From positions 434,001 through 498,000 of the forward strand of contig CAVXNB010000003.1 of assembly GCA_963763085.1 (NCBI GenBank): DNA of 64,000 bases. The letters are read 5' to 3'. The position numbers and the translations under genes were made by a program. The DNA is from CAVXNB01 sp963763085. GTDB lineage: Bacteria; Actinomycetota; Acidimicrobiia; Acidimicrobiales; Bog-793. The notes under the pieces were generated by a model. The model searched no databases, was not told the DNA's origin, and worked only from the letters and a program-made list of their open reading frames with translations. The first letter of the stretch is position 1, and every line of letters starts with the position of its first letter. Of this stretch, positions 8,810 to 17,232 are shown one piece after another.

Positions 8810-9949
8810 GTGCCCGCCGGACGTTGCCGAGGCGCGTCAGGGCCAAGTAGGTTGCCCCAGATCAAGCTACGGTTGCTCCTCCGGCCTGCCGCGATCTTCG
8901 TCGCCTCGCGGGTCGGCGTCCTGCTCGTCGCCTCGGCGATCGCCTACGACGAGCACGTCGGGGTGCTCTCGCTGCTGGACAAGTGGGACGGTCACTGGTA
9001 CCAGACCGCGGCTGCGAAGGGCTATCCCTCGGTCATCCCGCCGGGGAGCGGGAACCATGCGCAGAGCGCGCTCGGTTTCTTTCCGCTCTTCCCGCTCGCG
9101 ATCAGGGCGACGTGCGACGCCACGAGGCTCAGCCCGCGCGACGGAGGGCTCCTGATCGGCTTCATCGCCGGCTTCATCGGCGCGCTCCTGGTCTGGTGGC
9201 TGCTGCGCTCGGTCTACGGAGCGGGCGCCGCCGACCGGGGCACGGCGCTGATCTTCGCCTCGCCCGGCGCCTACGTGCTCAGCATGGTCTACAGCGAGAC
9301 GTTGCTGATCCCCCTCGTCGCCGGCTGCCTCCTGGCGCTGCACGGCCGGCGCTGGGTGCTCGCCGGGATCCTGGCGGCGGCGACGACGGCCGTCGACCCG
9401 ATCGGAGCGGCGATCGTCGTGCCGTGTGTCCTGGCGGCCGTGATCGCGATCCGCGAACGCGGTGAGTGGCGGTCTCTAGTCGCACCGATACTTTCCCCAT
9501 TCGGGGCCATCGCCTTCTTCGCCTACCTCTGGGCGCACACTGGCACGCCGTTCGCCTGGTTCATCGACCAGCGCCGAGGCTGGCAGCCGGGTCCGCTCGG
9601 CTCCGGAATCTGGAACGGGCTCCTGGTCGTGCGCGGCGACCACCTCACGATCCCGCCCTATACCGTGAAGGCGGTCGGTTTCGTGGTGGCGATGGCCCTG
9701 TTGACCGTCTTCCTCAGCACGCGCCGGCCGGGCATCTGGACCGGCTACGTGGTTGCGGTCCTCGTGTTCGCGTTTCTCTCCCCGATAGTCGGGTTCACCC
9801 CGAGAGTGCTTCTCCGGGGGTTCCCATTGCTCGGGGTGGTAGCCGCCCGCCTCCGGCCCGGCTGGTTCGAGGCCCTGCTCATAATCTCGGCGGTCGCGAT
9901 GGCGGCGGCGGCGGCGTTGTCGTTCGGAAGCCTCGGGCTCGCACCGTGA
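8810..9949 (+). CDS. PIG-V-like mannosyltransferase (GT-C membrane protein)
   Basis: A polytopic membrane protein of 379 residues with about nine or ten hydrophobic segments. The first loop carries KWDGHWYQTAAAKGYP, the Asp-containing catalytic loop of the PIG-V type; these enzymes use polyprenyl-phosphate mannose on the outer side of the membrane. FFPLFPLAIR and SMVYSETLL are further family blocks. The acceptor is unknown; a surface glycan fits the neighbouring glycosyltransferases. The start is uncertain: GTG at 8810 or TTG at 8852 (MPQIKLRLLLRP). Neither has a good ribosome-binding site. Confidence 0.8.
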   Translation: MPAGRCRGASGPSRLPQIKLRLLLRPAAIFVASRVGVLLVASAIAYDEHVGVLSLLDKWDGHWYQTAAAKGYPSVIPPGSGNHAQSALGFFPLFPLAIRATCDATRLSPRDGGLLIGFIAGFIGALLVWWLLRSVYGAGAADRGTALIFASPGAYVLSMVYSETLLIPLVAGCLLALHGRRWVLAGILAAATTAVDPIGAAIVVPCVLAAVIAIRERGEWRSLVAPILSPFGAIAFFAYLWAHTGTPFAWFIDQRRGWQPGPLGSGIWNGLLVVRGDHLTIPPYTVKAVGFVVAMALLTVFLSTRRPGIWTGYVVAVLVFAFLSPIVGFTPRVLLRGFPLLGVVAARLRPGWFEALLIISAVAMAAAAALSFGSLGLAP

Positions 9950-9967
9950 GACTGCGGTCCGGCAGCC

Positions 9968-11065
9968 TCAATCGGCGCGCAGCACCTGCTCGACGGCCTC
10001 TGCGAACGCTCGCTTGGCGCCGTCGACCGTAAATGCGGCGGAGCGTTCGACTCCCGCCTGCACGAGCGAGTCACGCAGCGGCCGGTCGGTCAGCACCCGC
10101 TGAACCGCAGTCGCGACGAGCACCGGCGACTTCGACGGGAGGACGATCCCGGCGTCGAGCACGGTCTCGGGTACTGCAGCTGCACCGTACGCGACCACCG
10201 GCAATCGGTGGTGCATCGCCTCGAGCAGGGGTGCGCAGAAGCCTTCGTGTTCCGAGCAGCACACGAGCACATCGGCGGCCCTGTAGTAGGCGGCGAGCTC
10301 CCCGGGAGTCACCGAGCCGGCGAATTCGACCGCGCCGCTCAGACCGAGCGAGGCGGCGAATCGCCGGAGGGCGTTCGCATAGGCCGGACAGCTCTCCCGC
10401 CCGATCAGGTGAAGACGGGCGTCGGGGTCGAACAGCCTCCGCGCGCACGCGAGCGCCTTGATCACATCCTCGTGCGCCTTGTGGGGCAGCATCTGGCCGA
10501 CGAACAGCCAGTCCCGACCCCCGCCGGCGCGGCCGGCGGCGAGACGACCGGCCGCTCTCGGGTCCGGGGGGCTGTCGAAATTCGAGGTGTCGAACATGAG
10601 CGGGGCCACCGTCGTGCTGCGGTACCCGGCCTCCTCGAGCTCCGCCCGATTGAACTCGGAGACGGCGATGCCGAGCTCCACGAGCGGTGCGAGCTCGACA
10701 AGCTGCTTGCGCCCTAGCCGCACCTCGTCGCCCAGGACGGGCATCCATCGGTCGGACGGCTCTGCGGGGCTGATGTTGTGATAGTTGAGAAGCTTCAGAC
10801 CCGGGTGCGTGGCGAAGGCGTCGGCAGCGGGTGAACCGATCGACGCCTGGTAGCAAACCCACTGGTGTCCGCCCCGCTCCCGAGGCAGCTCGCGGAGAGG
10901 GTGCACCCGACCGGTGAGCTCCCGTCCCATCGTGCATGCATAGATCTCAGAAACGAAGCCCATCGACCGCAAGACCCTCTGCGACTCCAGCGTGTGGTGG
11001 CTGACGGCATCACGCTCGACGATCGAGGGAATGACCTGGTCGATGCGGACCGGTCGGGTCCTCAT
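9968..11065 (-). CDS. GT4-family glycosyltransferase
   Basis: A 365-residue cytosolic GT-B enzyme of the GT4 type. The N-terminal acceptor half includes KLLNYHNISP. The C-terminal donor half starts with WLFVGQMLPHKAHEDVI and carries the nucleotide-sugar motif SEHEGFCAPLLEA with its E-x7-E pair. The ATG at 11065 overlaps the methyltransferase stop as ATGA. It is the last gene of the unit wzm-wzt-methyltransferase-GT, so it probably adds a sugar to the polysaccharide exported by that transporter. The sugar cannot be assigned. Confidence 0.9.
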   Translation of the reverse strand: MRTRPVRIDQVIPSIVERDAVSHHTLESQRVLRSMGFVSEIYACTMGRELTGRVHPLRELPRERGGHQWVCYQASIGSPAADAFATHPGLKLLNYHNISPAEPSDRWMPVLGDEVRLGRKQLVELAPLVELGIAVSEFNRAELEEAGYRSTTVAPLMFDTSNFDSPPDPRAAGRLAAGRAGGGRDWLFVGQMLPHKAHEDVIKALACARRLFDPDARLHLIGRESCPAYANALRRFAASLGLSGAVEFAGSVTPGELAAYYRAADVLVCCSEHEGFCAPLLEAMHHRLPVVAYGAAAVPETVLDAGIVLPSKSPVLVATAVQRVLTDRPLRDSLVQAGVERSAAFTVDGAKRAFAEAVEQVLRAD

Positions 11066-12132
11066 CGGGCGTCCTCGCCGGACGTCCACGCCATAACGGG
11101 ACGGCGCGCGGAGACGGCGAAGACGTCGGGCTCGCTCGGGTCGGGGTCGTACACCTCCAGATCCGAGAGTCCGTAGCGAGCGAGGAGATGGCACCACGTC
11201 ACGGGGTGAAGCGGCCGGCCGGCGGCGAGATCGGCCGCGACCGGGTCGATGGCGAAGGCAACCTCGGGCCGTGCGCTCACGATCACGACGACGCCCCCGG
11301 GGGAGAGCCGGTCCGAGGCCAATTGCGCCAAAGCTCGCGCCGCCCCGGGACGCAGCCGATCGACTACTCCGCTGATCAGCAGCCCGTCGAGCGTGTCGTT
11401 CGGCGTCGCGCCCAGACATTCGAGCGCGCCGGCGGCGACGATGTTCGTGCCACCGCTCGATCGAGCCGACCGTCGGGGATCGGCGCCGCGGGCCTCGAGA
11501 CCGCGGGCGACGAGCGCCTCGACGACCCGTCCGTCACCGCACTCGACGTGAAGCACGAGAGCGGGAACGGCTTCGGCTTCCTCCGTTGCGGCGGAGCCGG
11601 AATCGACCAGACGCTCGAGCACCCAAGCCAGGAGCGGACCTTCGATCGCCGGGGTGAGCGTCCCGACGGCCGAGGTGTCAGCTCCGCCCGGACGAACCGC
11701 CGCAAGGGTCCGGGACACGACCGGGGAGCCGCTCGCGACTCTTTCAAGATGGTCGAGGGCGACGTGAGCCTGCGTCGACAAGGCGTCCGCGGCCCGGGCG
11801 GCGCCCAGTTCGGACCGGCGCTCGAGACGGCGTGCCGGCGGTCCGAGCCGCCGGCGGGCGACCGAGGACGCTCGCGCGCGCACGTCCGCCAATATCTCGC
11901 CCTGGCTTCTACGGGCGCCTGCGGGGTCTCCGTAACCGAGCAGGGAGGCGGCGGTCCTGCGAGGTTGTTCGGCCGCAGCCAGGCTCGCCTCCGCGGCCGC
12001 CTCGAAGGACGCGGAGAGCTCGGCCTCGAACCCTGGCGGGATCTGCCCCGTCGAGCGGAGTCGCCTCGCCTCGTCCTCGAGCTCAGCGACGACCTCGAAG
12101 GTCATCGGACAACCGTCGGAGGCGCCCGTCAT
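11062..12132 (-). CDS. SAM-dependent methyltransferase-like protein of the polysaccharide-export operon
   Basis: A protein of up to 356 residues. The first ~150 residues are helical and rich in Ala, Arg and Glu. The second half looks like a class I methyltransferase: a motif I-like VECGDGRVVEALVARG around 200, LDGLLISGVVDRL, and LSPGGVVVIVSARP as the motif after beta-5. Methyltransferases beside Wzt-type transporters often cap the growing glycan; that role here is inference. Motif I is degenerate (ECGDGR rather than a full glycine-rich loop), so activity is uncertain. The start may be ATG at 12132 or ATG at 12105 (MTFEVVAELEDEARR). The 5' end lies in a short repeat shared with the end of wzt. 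Confidence 0.65.
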   Translation of the reverse strand: MTGASDGCPMTFEVVAELEDEARRLRSTGQIPPGFEAELSASFEAAAEASLAAAEQPRRTAASLLGYGDPAGARRSQGEILADVRARASSVARRRLGPPARRLERRSELGAARAADALSTQAHVALDHLERVASGSPVVSRTLAAVRPGGADTSAVGTLTPAIEGPLLAWVLERLVDSGSAATEEAEAVPALVLHVECGDGRVVEALVARGLEARGADPRRSARSSGGTNIVAAGALECLGATPNDTLDGLLISGVVDRLRPGAARALAQLASDRLSPGGVVVIVSARPEVAFAIDPVAADLAAGRPLHPVTWCHLLARYGLSDLEVYDPDPSEPDVFAVSARRPVMAWTSGEDAR

Positions 12133-12165
12133 CCGGCGTCGGTCATCCGGCGCCCGTCATCCGGC
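12120..12165. repeat. Short direct repeats at the wzt/methyltransferase junction
   Basis: The minus strand reads three imperfect copies of GGATGACGGGCGCC-like sequence across the wzt stop and the next start. Each copy brings an ATG or TGA, which makes the exact methyltransferase start ambiguous. Confidence 0.55.
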
Positions 12166-13422
12166 CACCGCCGCCGGTGGTCCCGGCACCGGCAACAGGG
12201 AGAGATCGATCCGCAGCGGCAACGACACCAGCCCGGTCCTCTGGCCGGGGTTCACGACCTCGAACGTGGCGGCGGGCTCGAGACGGGCATGGACGACCCC
12301 GCCGCCGGCGTCCTGGATGCGGGCGTGGACCGCATAGTTCCCGTCGAGGAGCGGAAGCTCGTCGAGGTCGAACTCGACGCGGTACCGGCCGGGCTCGAGA
12401 TCGTGGATCTGGCGCATCTCGGTCATGGCACTGTCGCAGTTGAATATGAGCGCGCCGTTGGAGGCGTAGATCTCGCAGCCGAACGCCACGTTCGTCAGCG
12501 GCTCGTTCACCTGGAACTGCAATGAGAGCCGAAACGAGTCGCCCGGCACCAGATAGCTGCGGCCGGGGGGACCGGAATGGCGGGCGGACGTCTCGAGGAT
12601 CACCACTCTGCGCTCCGCCGGTGGCGCCGCCTCGCCTGCCCCCATCGTGTCCAGCTCGTCGGGCTGCGCCACCGGCACCTCTCCTTCGAGCAGGCAGTCG
12701 CGGAACGCCCGGATCGCCTCGCCCGGCGGGGCGACCGTCACGATTCTGCCGGCCTCCATCACGGCCACGCGATCGCAGACCTGGCGCATCACGTCGGCAG
12801 AGTGAGACACGACGAGGATCGTCCGGCCCTCGCGCTGGAACTGGTGCAAACGGTCCAGGCACTTCTGCTGGAAGCGCTCGTCGCCGACGGCGAGCACCTC
12901 GTCGATGAGCAGCACGTCGGGTTCGACGTTCACGGCGACCGCGAAGCCGAGCCGGACGTACATGCCGGAGGAGTAGAAACGCACCTGGTTGTCGATGAAC
13001 TCCTCGAGCTCCGCGAACGCCACGATGTCGTCGAAGCGACGCTCGATCTCGCGGCGCGGGAGTCCCAGCAACGACGCGTTCAGGTAGACGTTGTCCCTGC
13101 CCGACAGCTCGGGCTGGAAGCCCGCGCCGAGCTCGAGCATCGCCGCCAGATGTCCCCGCACGACGATCTGGCCCGAAGTGGGCTGCAGGATGCCGGCAAT
13201 GCACTTGAGCAGCGTCGACTTGCCTGAGCCGTTCCGGCCCAGGATCCCGAGTGTCTCGCCGCTGCGGACTTCGAGCTCGACGTCCTTGAGCGCCCAGAAG
13301 TCCTCGTAGGGCACCTTGCCCGCGTGCAGCACCCTCTCCTTCAAGGAGGTGTACTTCTCCTTGTACAGGCGGAAGCGCTTCGAGACGGTCTGGACGTCGA
13401 TCGCCGTCTGAAGGGCGCTCAT
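12157..13422 (-). CDS. wzt: ABC transporter ATPase for polysaccharide export, with C-terminal Wzt-like domain
   Basis: The ATPase subunit that drives export of a lipid-linked surface polysaccharide across the cytoplasmic membrane; 421 residues. The Walker A motif LGRNGSGKST is at 61-70, the signature YSSGM at 150-154 and Walker B LLIDE at 171-175. Residues from about 265 form an extra beta-rich domain (for example PGDSFRLSLQFQVNEPL) like the carbohydrate-binding C-terminal domain of Wzt, which recognises the modified glycan end in O-antigen systems. The ATG at 13422 overlaps the permease stop as ATGA. The downstream methyltransferase fits a cap-recognition mechanism. Confidence 0.92.
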   Translation of the reverse strand: MSALQTAIDVQTVSKRFRLYKEKYTSLKERVLHAGKVPYEDFWALKDVELEVRSGETLGILGRNGSGKSTLLKCIAGILQPTSGQIVVRGHLAAMLELGAGFQPELSGRDNVYLNASLLGLPRREIERRFDDIVAFAELEEFIDNQVRFYSSGMYVRLGFAVAVNVEPDVLLIDEVLAVGDERFQQKCLDRLHQFQREGRTILVVSHSADVMRQVCDRVAVMEAGRIVTVAPPGEAIRAFRDCLLEGEVPVAQPDELDTMGAGEAAPPAERRVVILETSARHSGPPGRSYLVPGDSFRLSLQFQVNEPLTNVAFGCEIYASNGALIFNCDSAMTEMRQIHDLEPGRYRVEFDLDELPLLDGNYAVHARIQDAGGGVVHARLEPAATFEVVNPGQRTGLVSLPLRIDLSLLPVPGPPAAVAG

Positions 13423-14372
13423 AGCTCCTCAGCGAAGTTGCCCTCGACCCTGCCGAAGACCAGCATCGCAACCAGGAAGAGGAGGACCGAGCCGACGAGC
13501 ACGGCGCCCAGCATCACGAAGAACCAGCCTTCCGAGTAGGTCGCGAGCGGGTTGGGGGTATCGAGAGGCGCCACATTGCCGTAGATGAAGCGTTGGAACG
13601 ACAGCACGATGATCACGAGAGGATTCGCCAGGTAGATCCACAAGAGGTGATGGCGCGAGAGCTTGTCGGCGACCGACACGTACTGGTACACGATCGGCGG
13701 GCTGAAGAAAAGGGCAACGAGGAGAACCTCGATCAGGTGCTGCACGTCGCGCAGGTAGACATTGACCGCCGACAGGAAGATCGCCAGCGACGCCGACAAC
13801 ACGATGTCGCACACGAGGGCCAGGAGCGCCACGGGAAAGAACTTCCAATCGGGAACCACCTGGAACCCGACGAGGAAGGCCACCATGATGCAGGACTGGA
13901 AGAAGAAGTAGCAGATCGCGGTTCCCACCTGGGCGAGGGCGAGGATCTCCCGGGGGAACGAGACCTTCTTCACGATGCCCGCGTTCGCGACGAGCACGCC
14001 GGCCGAGCTGATGAGCGAATTGTTGAACAGGTTCCAGGGGAGCAGCCCGGCGAACAGATAGATCGCGAACAGCACGACGTGGTTCGGAAGGAAGAACTTG
14101 AACACGACGTAGTAGACGCCGAGGATCAAGGCGGGATTCAGGAACGACCACACGAAGCCGAGCACGCTGTTCTTGTAGCGGACCTTCAGCTCTTTGCGGA
14201 TGAGGAACGCGATCAGCTCGCGCGACTGCCAGATCTCCGCGAGTCGGTGCCGGAGGCTGACCTTCGCGGAGACGACACGCGAAGGAAGCACCCGGCGGTC
14301 GCCTGGTCGAAGACCGACGTCGGCAGTCGGCGCAACTTTCGGCGCAACTTTCATTTCCGGCAGGTTAGCCAA
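13419..14372 (-). CDS. wzm: ABC-2 type polysaccharide export permease
   Basis: Membrane subunit paired with the Wzt-type ATPase; six hydrophobic segments, 311-317 residues. Family features are the amphipathic entry RKELKVRYKNSVLGFVWSFL before the first membrane helix and ANAGIVKKVSFPREILALAQ between helices. The open frame begins at TTG 14372, but ATG at 14354 (MKVAPKVAPTADV) has TAACCT seven bases upstream and is the likelier start of a leaderless message. It heads the operon wzm-wzt-methyltransferase-GT and is divergent from the coiled-coil protein gene at 14487. Confidence 0.92.
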   Translation of the reverse strand: MANLPEMKVAPKVAPTADVGLRPGDRRVLPSRVVSAKVSLRHRLAEIWQSRELIAFLIRKELKVRYKNSVLGFVWSFLNPALILGVYYVVFKFFLPNHVVLFAIYLFAGLLPWNLFNNSLISSAGVLVANAGIVKKVSFPREILALAQVGTAICYFFFQSCIMVAFLVGFQVVPDWKFFPVALLALVCDIVLSASLAIFLSAVNVYLRDVQHLIEVLLVALFFSPPIVYQYVSVADKLSRHHLLWIYLANPLVIIVLSFQRFIYGNVAPLDTPNPLATYSEGWFFVMLGAVLVGSVLLFLVAMLVFGRVEGNFAEEL

Positions 14373-14403
14373 TACCGGCCCCCACTGGCTGCCATCAGGG
14401 CGC

Positions 14404-14417
14404 CGGTGCCGGCACCG
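14404..14417. promoter_or_regulatory. 14-bp palindrome in a divergent promoter region
   Basis: CGGTGCCGGCACCG is a perfect palindrome about midway between the wzm start and the coiled-coil gene start. It could be an operator controlling both units. GC-rich palindromes also occur by chance, so this is tentative. Confidence 0.35.
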
Positions 14418-14486
14418 TCACCACCCTGACCAGGACCGAGCCGGTAGGCTCGCCGTCAGAACGAGCCCATCAAGGGAGGTCTGAAC

Positions 14487-14822
14487 GTGGCGTCGACCGG
14501 CCGCCGAAGCTGGCGCCAAATGAAGACCGGAGTCGCGCGCGAGCTCAGGGCCCGAGTCGCGCCGCCGCTCGGAGAGCTGATCGCGCGGATCGCCGAGCTG
14601 CAGGACGCAACGGCGGCGATCTCGGGTTCGCTCGCCGTGCTGCGGCGGGAGATGGCGGAGCTGAGCGACATCGTCGCCGTGCAGGTCGACGTCGGCAACC
14701 AGACGACCGAGCTGCTCGGGCGCCTTCTCGCCACAACTTCGGACCGCCTCGACCTCCTCGAGGACCGGCTCGACCTCCTCGAAGACGCTCTCCGCGCCGC
14801 CGAGGAACCCTCCCAGCTCTGA
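14487..14822 (+). CDS. Small coiled-coil protein
   Basis: A 111-residue soluble protein with no recognised family. From about residue 25 to 105 it shows heptad-like spacing of Leu, Ile and Val with many Glu and Arg residues (for example LLGRLLATTSDRLDLLEDR, in which DRLDLLE is repeated), so it should form a coiled coil. The start is GTG at 14487 with a strong ribosome-binding site AAGGGAGGT. It ends 16 bases before the two-domain glycosyltransferase gene, so they are probably one operon. It might organise the glycan assembly machinery, but this is a guess from position only. Confidence 0.7.
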   Translation: MASTGRRSWRQMKTGVARELRARVAPPLGELIARIAELQDATAAISGSLAVLRREMAELSDIVAVQVDVGNQTTELLGRLLATTSDRLDLLEDRLDLLEDALRAAEEPSQL

Positions 14823-14838
14823 ACCGCGCCCGGCACCT

Positions 14839-17232
14839 ATGAGCAACGGTCCCGTCGTAGTCGACCTTCAGGCGCTCCAGAGCCCGGATTACCGAGGCCG
14901 AGGGATCGCGCGCTATGCCTACGAGCTCGCCGTCGCGCTCGAACGTGACCATCCCGGCCTGGTGGGAAGGTACCTGCTGAACCCCGACCTGCCGCCGCCA
15001 GGCGATCTCGGGCAACTCGTCGGGTCCGCCAAGATCGAGTACGCCGGCTCGCCCGGCGCGCTTGGTGACGACGCCCGCCTGCTGCACGTGCTGTCGCCGT
15101 TCGAGCTGCAGGTGCCCATCGACCGCGTGTGGCCACGATGGGCCCACGAAGCGGGGCTGCGGATCTGCGCCACGGTGTACGACCTGATCCCGCTCGAGCA
15201 CCCCGAGATCTACCTGGCTGACGTCCGCCAACGCGCACGGTACCGCGGGCGGCTCGAGGTGCTGCGCGCCGCCGACGCGCTGCTGGCGATCTCGCCCGCC
15301 ACGGGCCGGTCGCTCGTCGACAACATCGGAGTCGACCCCCGGCGGGTATACACGGTCGGCGCCGGCACGAACCGGCGCTTCACGCCGGCCGAGTCGCCCG
15401 AGCAGGCCTGGGCGCAGGCCCGCACCGGCCTGCCGAGCCTGGAGCGCTCGTTCGTCCTCTACCCCGCGGGCAGCGACGGCCGGAAGAACGTCGAGGCACT
15501 GATCCGAGCGTTCGCGCTCCTGCCGAAGGCCTTGCGCCGCACCCGCCAGCTCGTCGTCGCCGGCGACCTTCCGGAGCCGACCGCCAACCATTTCCGCCAC
15601 GTGGCGACGAACGAGGGGATCGGTGACCGGCTCCTGCTCACGGGGCATGTCTCGGACGAGACGATGCTGCGCCTCTACCAGTCGACCGAGCTCCTGTGCT
15701 TCCCGTCGCTCATCGAGGGCTACGGCCTTCCCGTGGCGGAAGCGATGGCCTGTGGGGCCGTCGCGGTCGTCTCCGACGTGGAGCCGTTGCGGGACCTGGT
15801 GGAAGCGGAGGCCCGTTTCGATCCTGGCGATCCGAGATCGATCACGGCCGCGATCAGCCGGGCACTGACCGACGAGCCGTTCCGCGCCGCGTCCCGGGCG
15901 CACGGCTCGGCCGGGCGAACGACCTGGTCCGAAGTTGCGGACCGGACCGCGGCGGTCTACGAGGCCGTGCTGACCCGCCCGCGCCGCCCGCGGCGAGCGC
16001 ACCGGCGCCGGCGGGTGGCGATCCTCTCCCCGTTCCCGCCTCTCGCATCGGGCATCGCGAACTACTCGTTTCGTCTCGTCGAGGAGCTGGCCCTCCTCGG
16101 CGGTCTGGACATCGACTGCTTCGCAGACGGCCTCGACCGCTCGCCGGGCGAGAGCCGCGCTCCGGCCGGCCTCCCGATCTACGACGCGCGCTGGTTTCCG
16201 CGTATGGAGGCGGCGACGGCCGGTTACGACGAGGTCGTCTACGTGCTCGGCAACAGCGAGTTCCACGCGGCGGCGTTGTCGTCGCTTCGCCGGCGCAGCG
16301 GGATCGTGCTGGCTCACGAGGTGCGGTTGAGCGGCTTGTACCGTTTCGCGGCAGACTCGAGATCGGCAGTGCCCGACGGTGTCGCCGGCAGCATCAGGAG
16401 GGTCTACGGCCCGCTCCTGCCCGAAGGGCTGGCCTCGTCGGGACAGGTCACAGCGATCGAGGCCGAGCGCTACGGCCTGCTCATGGCGCGCGAGGTCATC
16501 GGTCTTGCCGAGCGTTTCCTCGTGACCTCGCAAGCTGCAGCCCGCCTGGCGCGCGTCGAAGCCGGGCCGGAGCTCGCCCGACGCGTCGGTGTCGTGCCGT
16601 TCGCCACCGAGGTCCCCCGAACCGAGGGCGTTCCGCCGCCGAGCCCGCCCGGGCTCGAGCCCGGCGCTCGGGTTGTCGCCACGTTCGGGATCGTCGATCC
16701 CGTCAAGCAGCCCGACCGGCTCTTGCGCGCTTTCGCCGCGGTGGCCGAGAACCGTCCCGACCTCGTTCTCGCCTTCGTCGGCCCTATCAGCTTCGAGCTG
16801 GCTCGCGACCTGCGGATGCTCGGTGAGGAGCTCGGCGTGGCGGAAAGACTCGTCGTCACCGGACGAGTCGAGCCCGTCGTCTATCTCGCCTGGCTCGAAC
16901 GCGTGGAGCTCGCCGTTCAGCTTCGGGCGTCCTTCTCGGGTGAGGCGTCAGCCGCTGTCGGGGACTGCCTTGCCTCCGGCGTGCCCATGATCGTCACGGA
17001 CCTCGGCTGGTTGGGCGAGCTGCCCGACGAAGCCGCGCGCAAGGTGCCCGTCGATGTGACGGCGCCCGAGCTCGCGGAAGCCTGCAGCCTTCTGCTCGAC
17101 GTCCACGGCGACCGGGCCGCACTCGGCAGGACCGCTCGCGCTTACGCCGCGTCGCATACCTTCGAGGACGCGGCGCGGGCGCTGCTCGAGATCCTGGATC
17201 AGTCGGAACGGTCGGGACGCAGCACGGCGTAA
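14839..17232 (+). CDS. Tandem two-domain GT4 glycosyltransferase
   Basis: At 797 residues it is about twice the usual length, because two GT-B glycosyltransferases are joined. Domain 1 (about 1-380) has GIARYAYELAVAL near the start, the donor-half opening SFVLYPAGSDGRKNVEALI and the donor-site motif FPSLIEGYGLPVAEAMA. Domain 2 (about 395-797) restarts with RVAILSPFPPLASGIANYSF and has VATFGIVDPVKQPDRLLRAF, but its E-x7-E region reads LRASFSGEASAAVGDCLASG, which is weaker. Such fusions add two successive sugars in O-antigen and mannan synthesis. Its last 34 bases overlap the end of the convergent gene at 17199. Confidence 0.9.
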   Translation: MSNGPVVVDLQALQSPDYRGRGIARYAYELAVALERDHPGLVGRYLLNPDLPPPGDLGQLVGSAKIEYAGSPGALGDDARLLHVLSPFELQVPIDRVWPRWAHEAGLRICATVYDLIPLEHPEIYLADVRQRARYRGRLEVLRAADALLAISPATGRSLVDNIGVDPRRVYTVGAGTNRRFTPAESPEQAWAQARTGLPSLERSFVLYPAGSDGRKNVEALIRAFALLPKALRRTRQLVVAGDLPEPTANHFRHVATNEGIGDRLLLTGHVSDETMLRLYQSTELLCFPSLIEGYGLPVAEAMACGAVAVVSDVEPLRDLVEAEARFDPGDPRSITAAISRALTDEPFRAASRAHGSAGRTTWSEVADRTAAVYEAVLTRPRRPRRAHRRRRVAILSPFPPLASGIANYSFRLVEELALLGGLDIDCFADGLDRSPGESRAPAGLPIYDARWFPRMEAATAGYDEVVYVLGNSEFHAAALSSLRRRSGIVLAHEVRLSGLYRFAADSRSAVPDGVAGSIRRVYGPLLPEGLASSGQVTAIEAERYGLLMAREVIGLAERFLVTSQAAARLARVEAGPELARRVGVVPFATEVPRTEGVPPPSPPGLEPGARVVATFGIVDPVKQPDRLLRAFAAVAENRPDLVLAFVGPISFELARDLRMLGEELGVAERLVVTGRVEPVVYLAWLERVELAVQLRASFSGEASAAVGDCLASGVPMIVTDLGWLGELPDEAARKVPVDVTAPELAEACSLLLDVHGDRAALGRTARAYAASHTFEDAARALLEILDQSERSGRSTA

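Noticed and set aside
14545..16533. A 662-codon minus-strand frame opposite the two-domain glycosyltransferase
   Set aside because: Low-complexity translation with no motif, fully antisense to a convincing gene.
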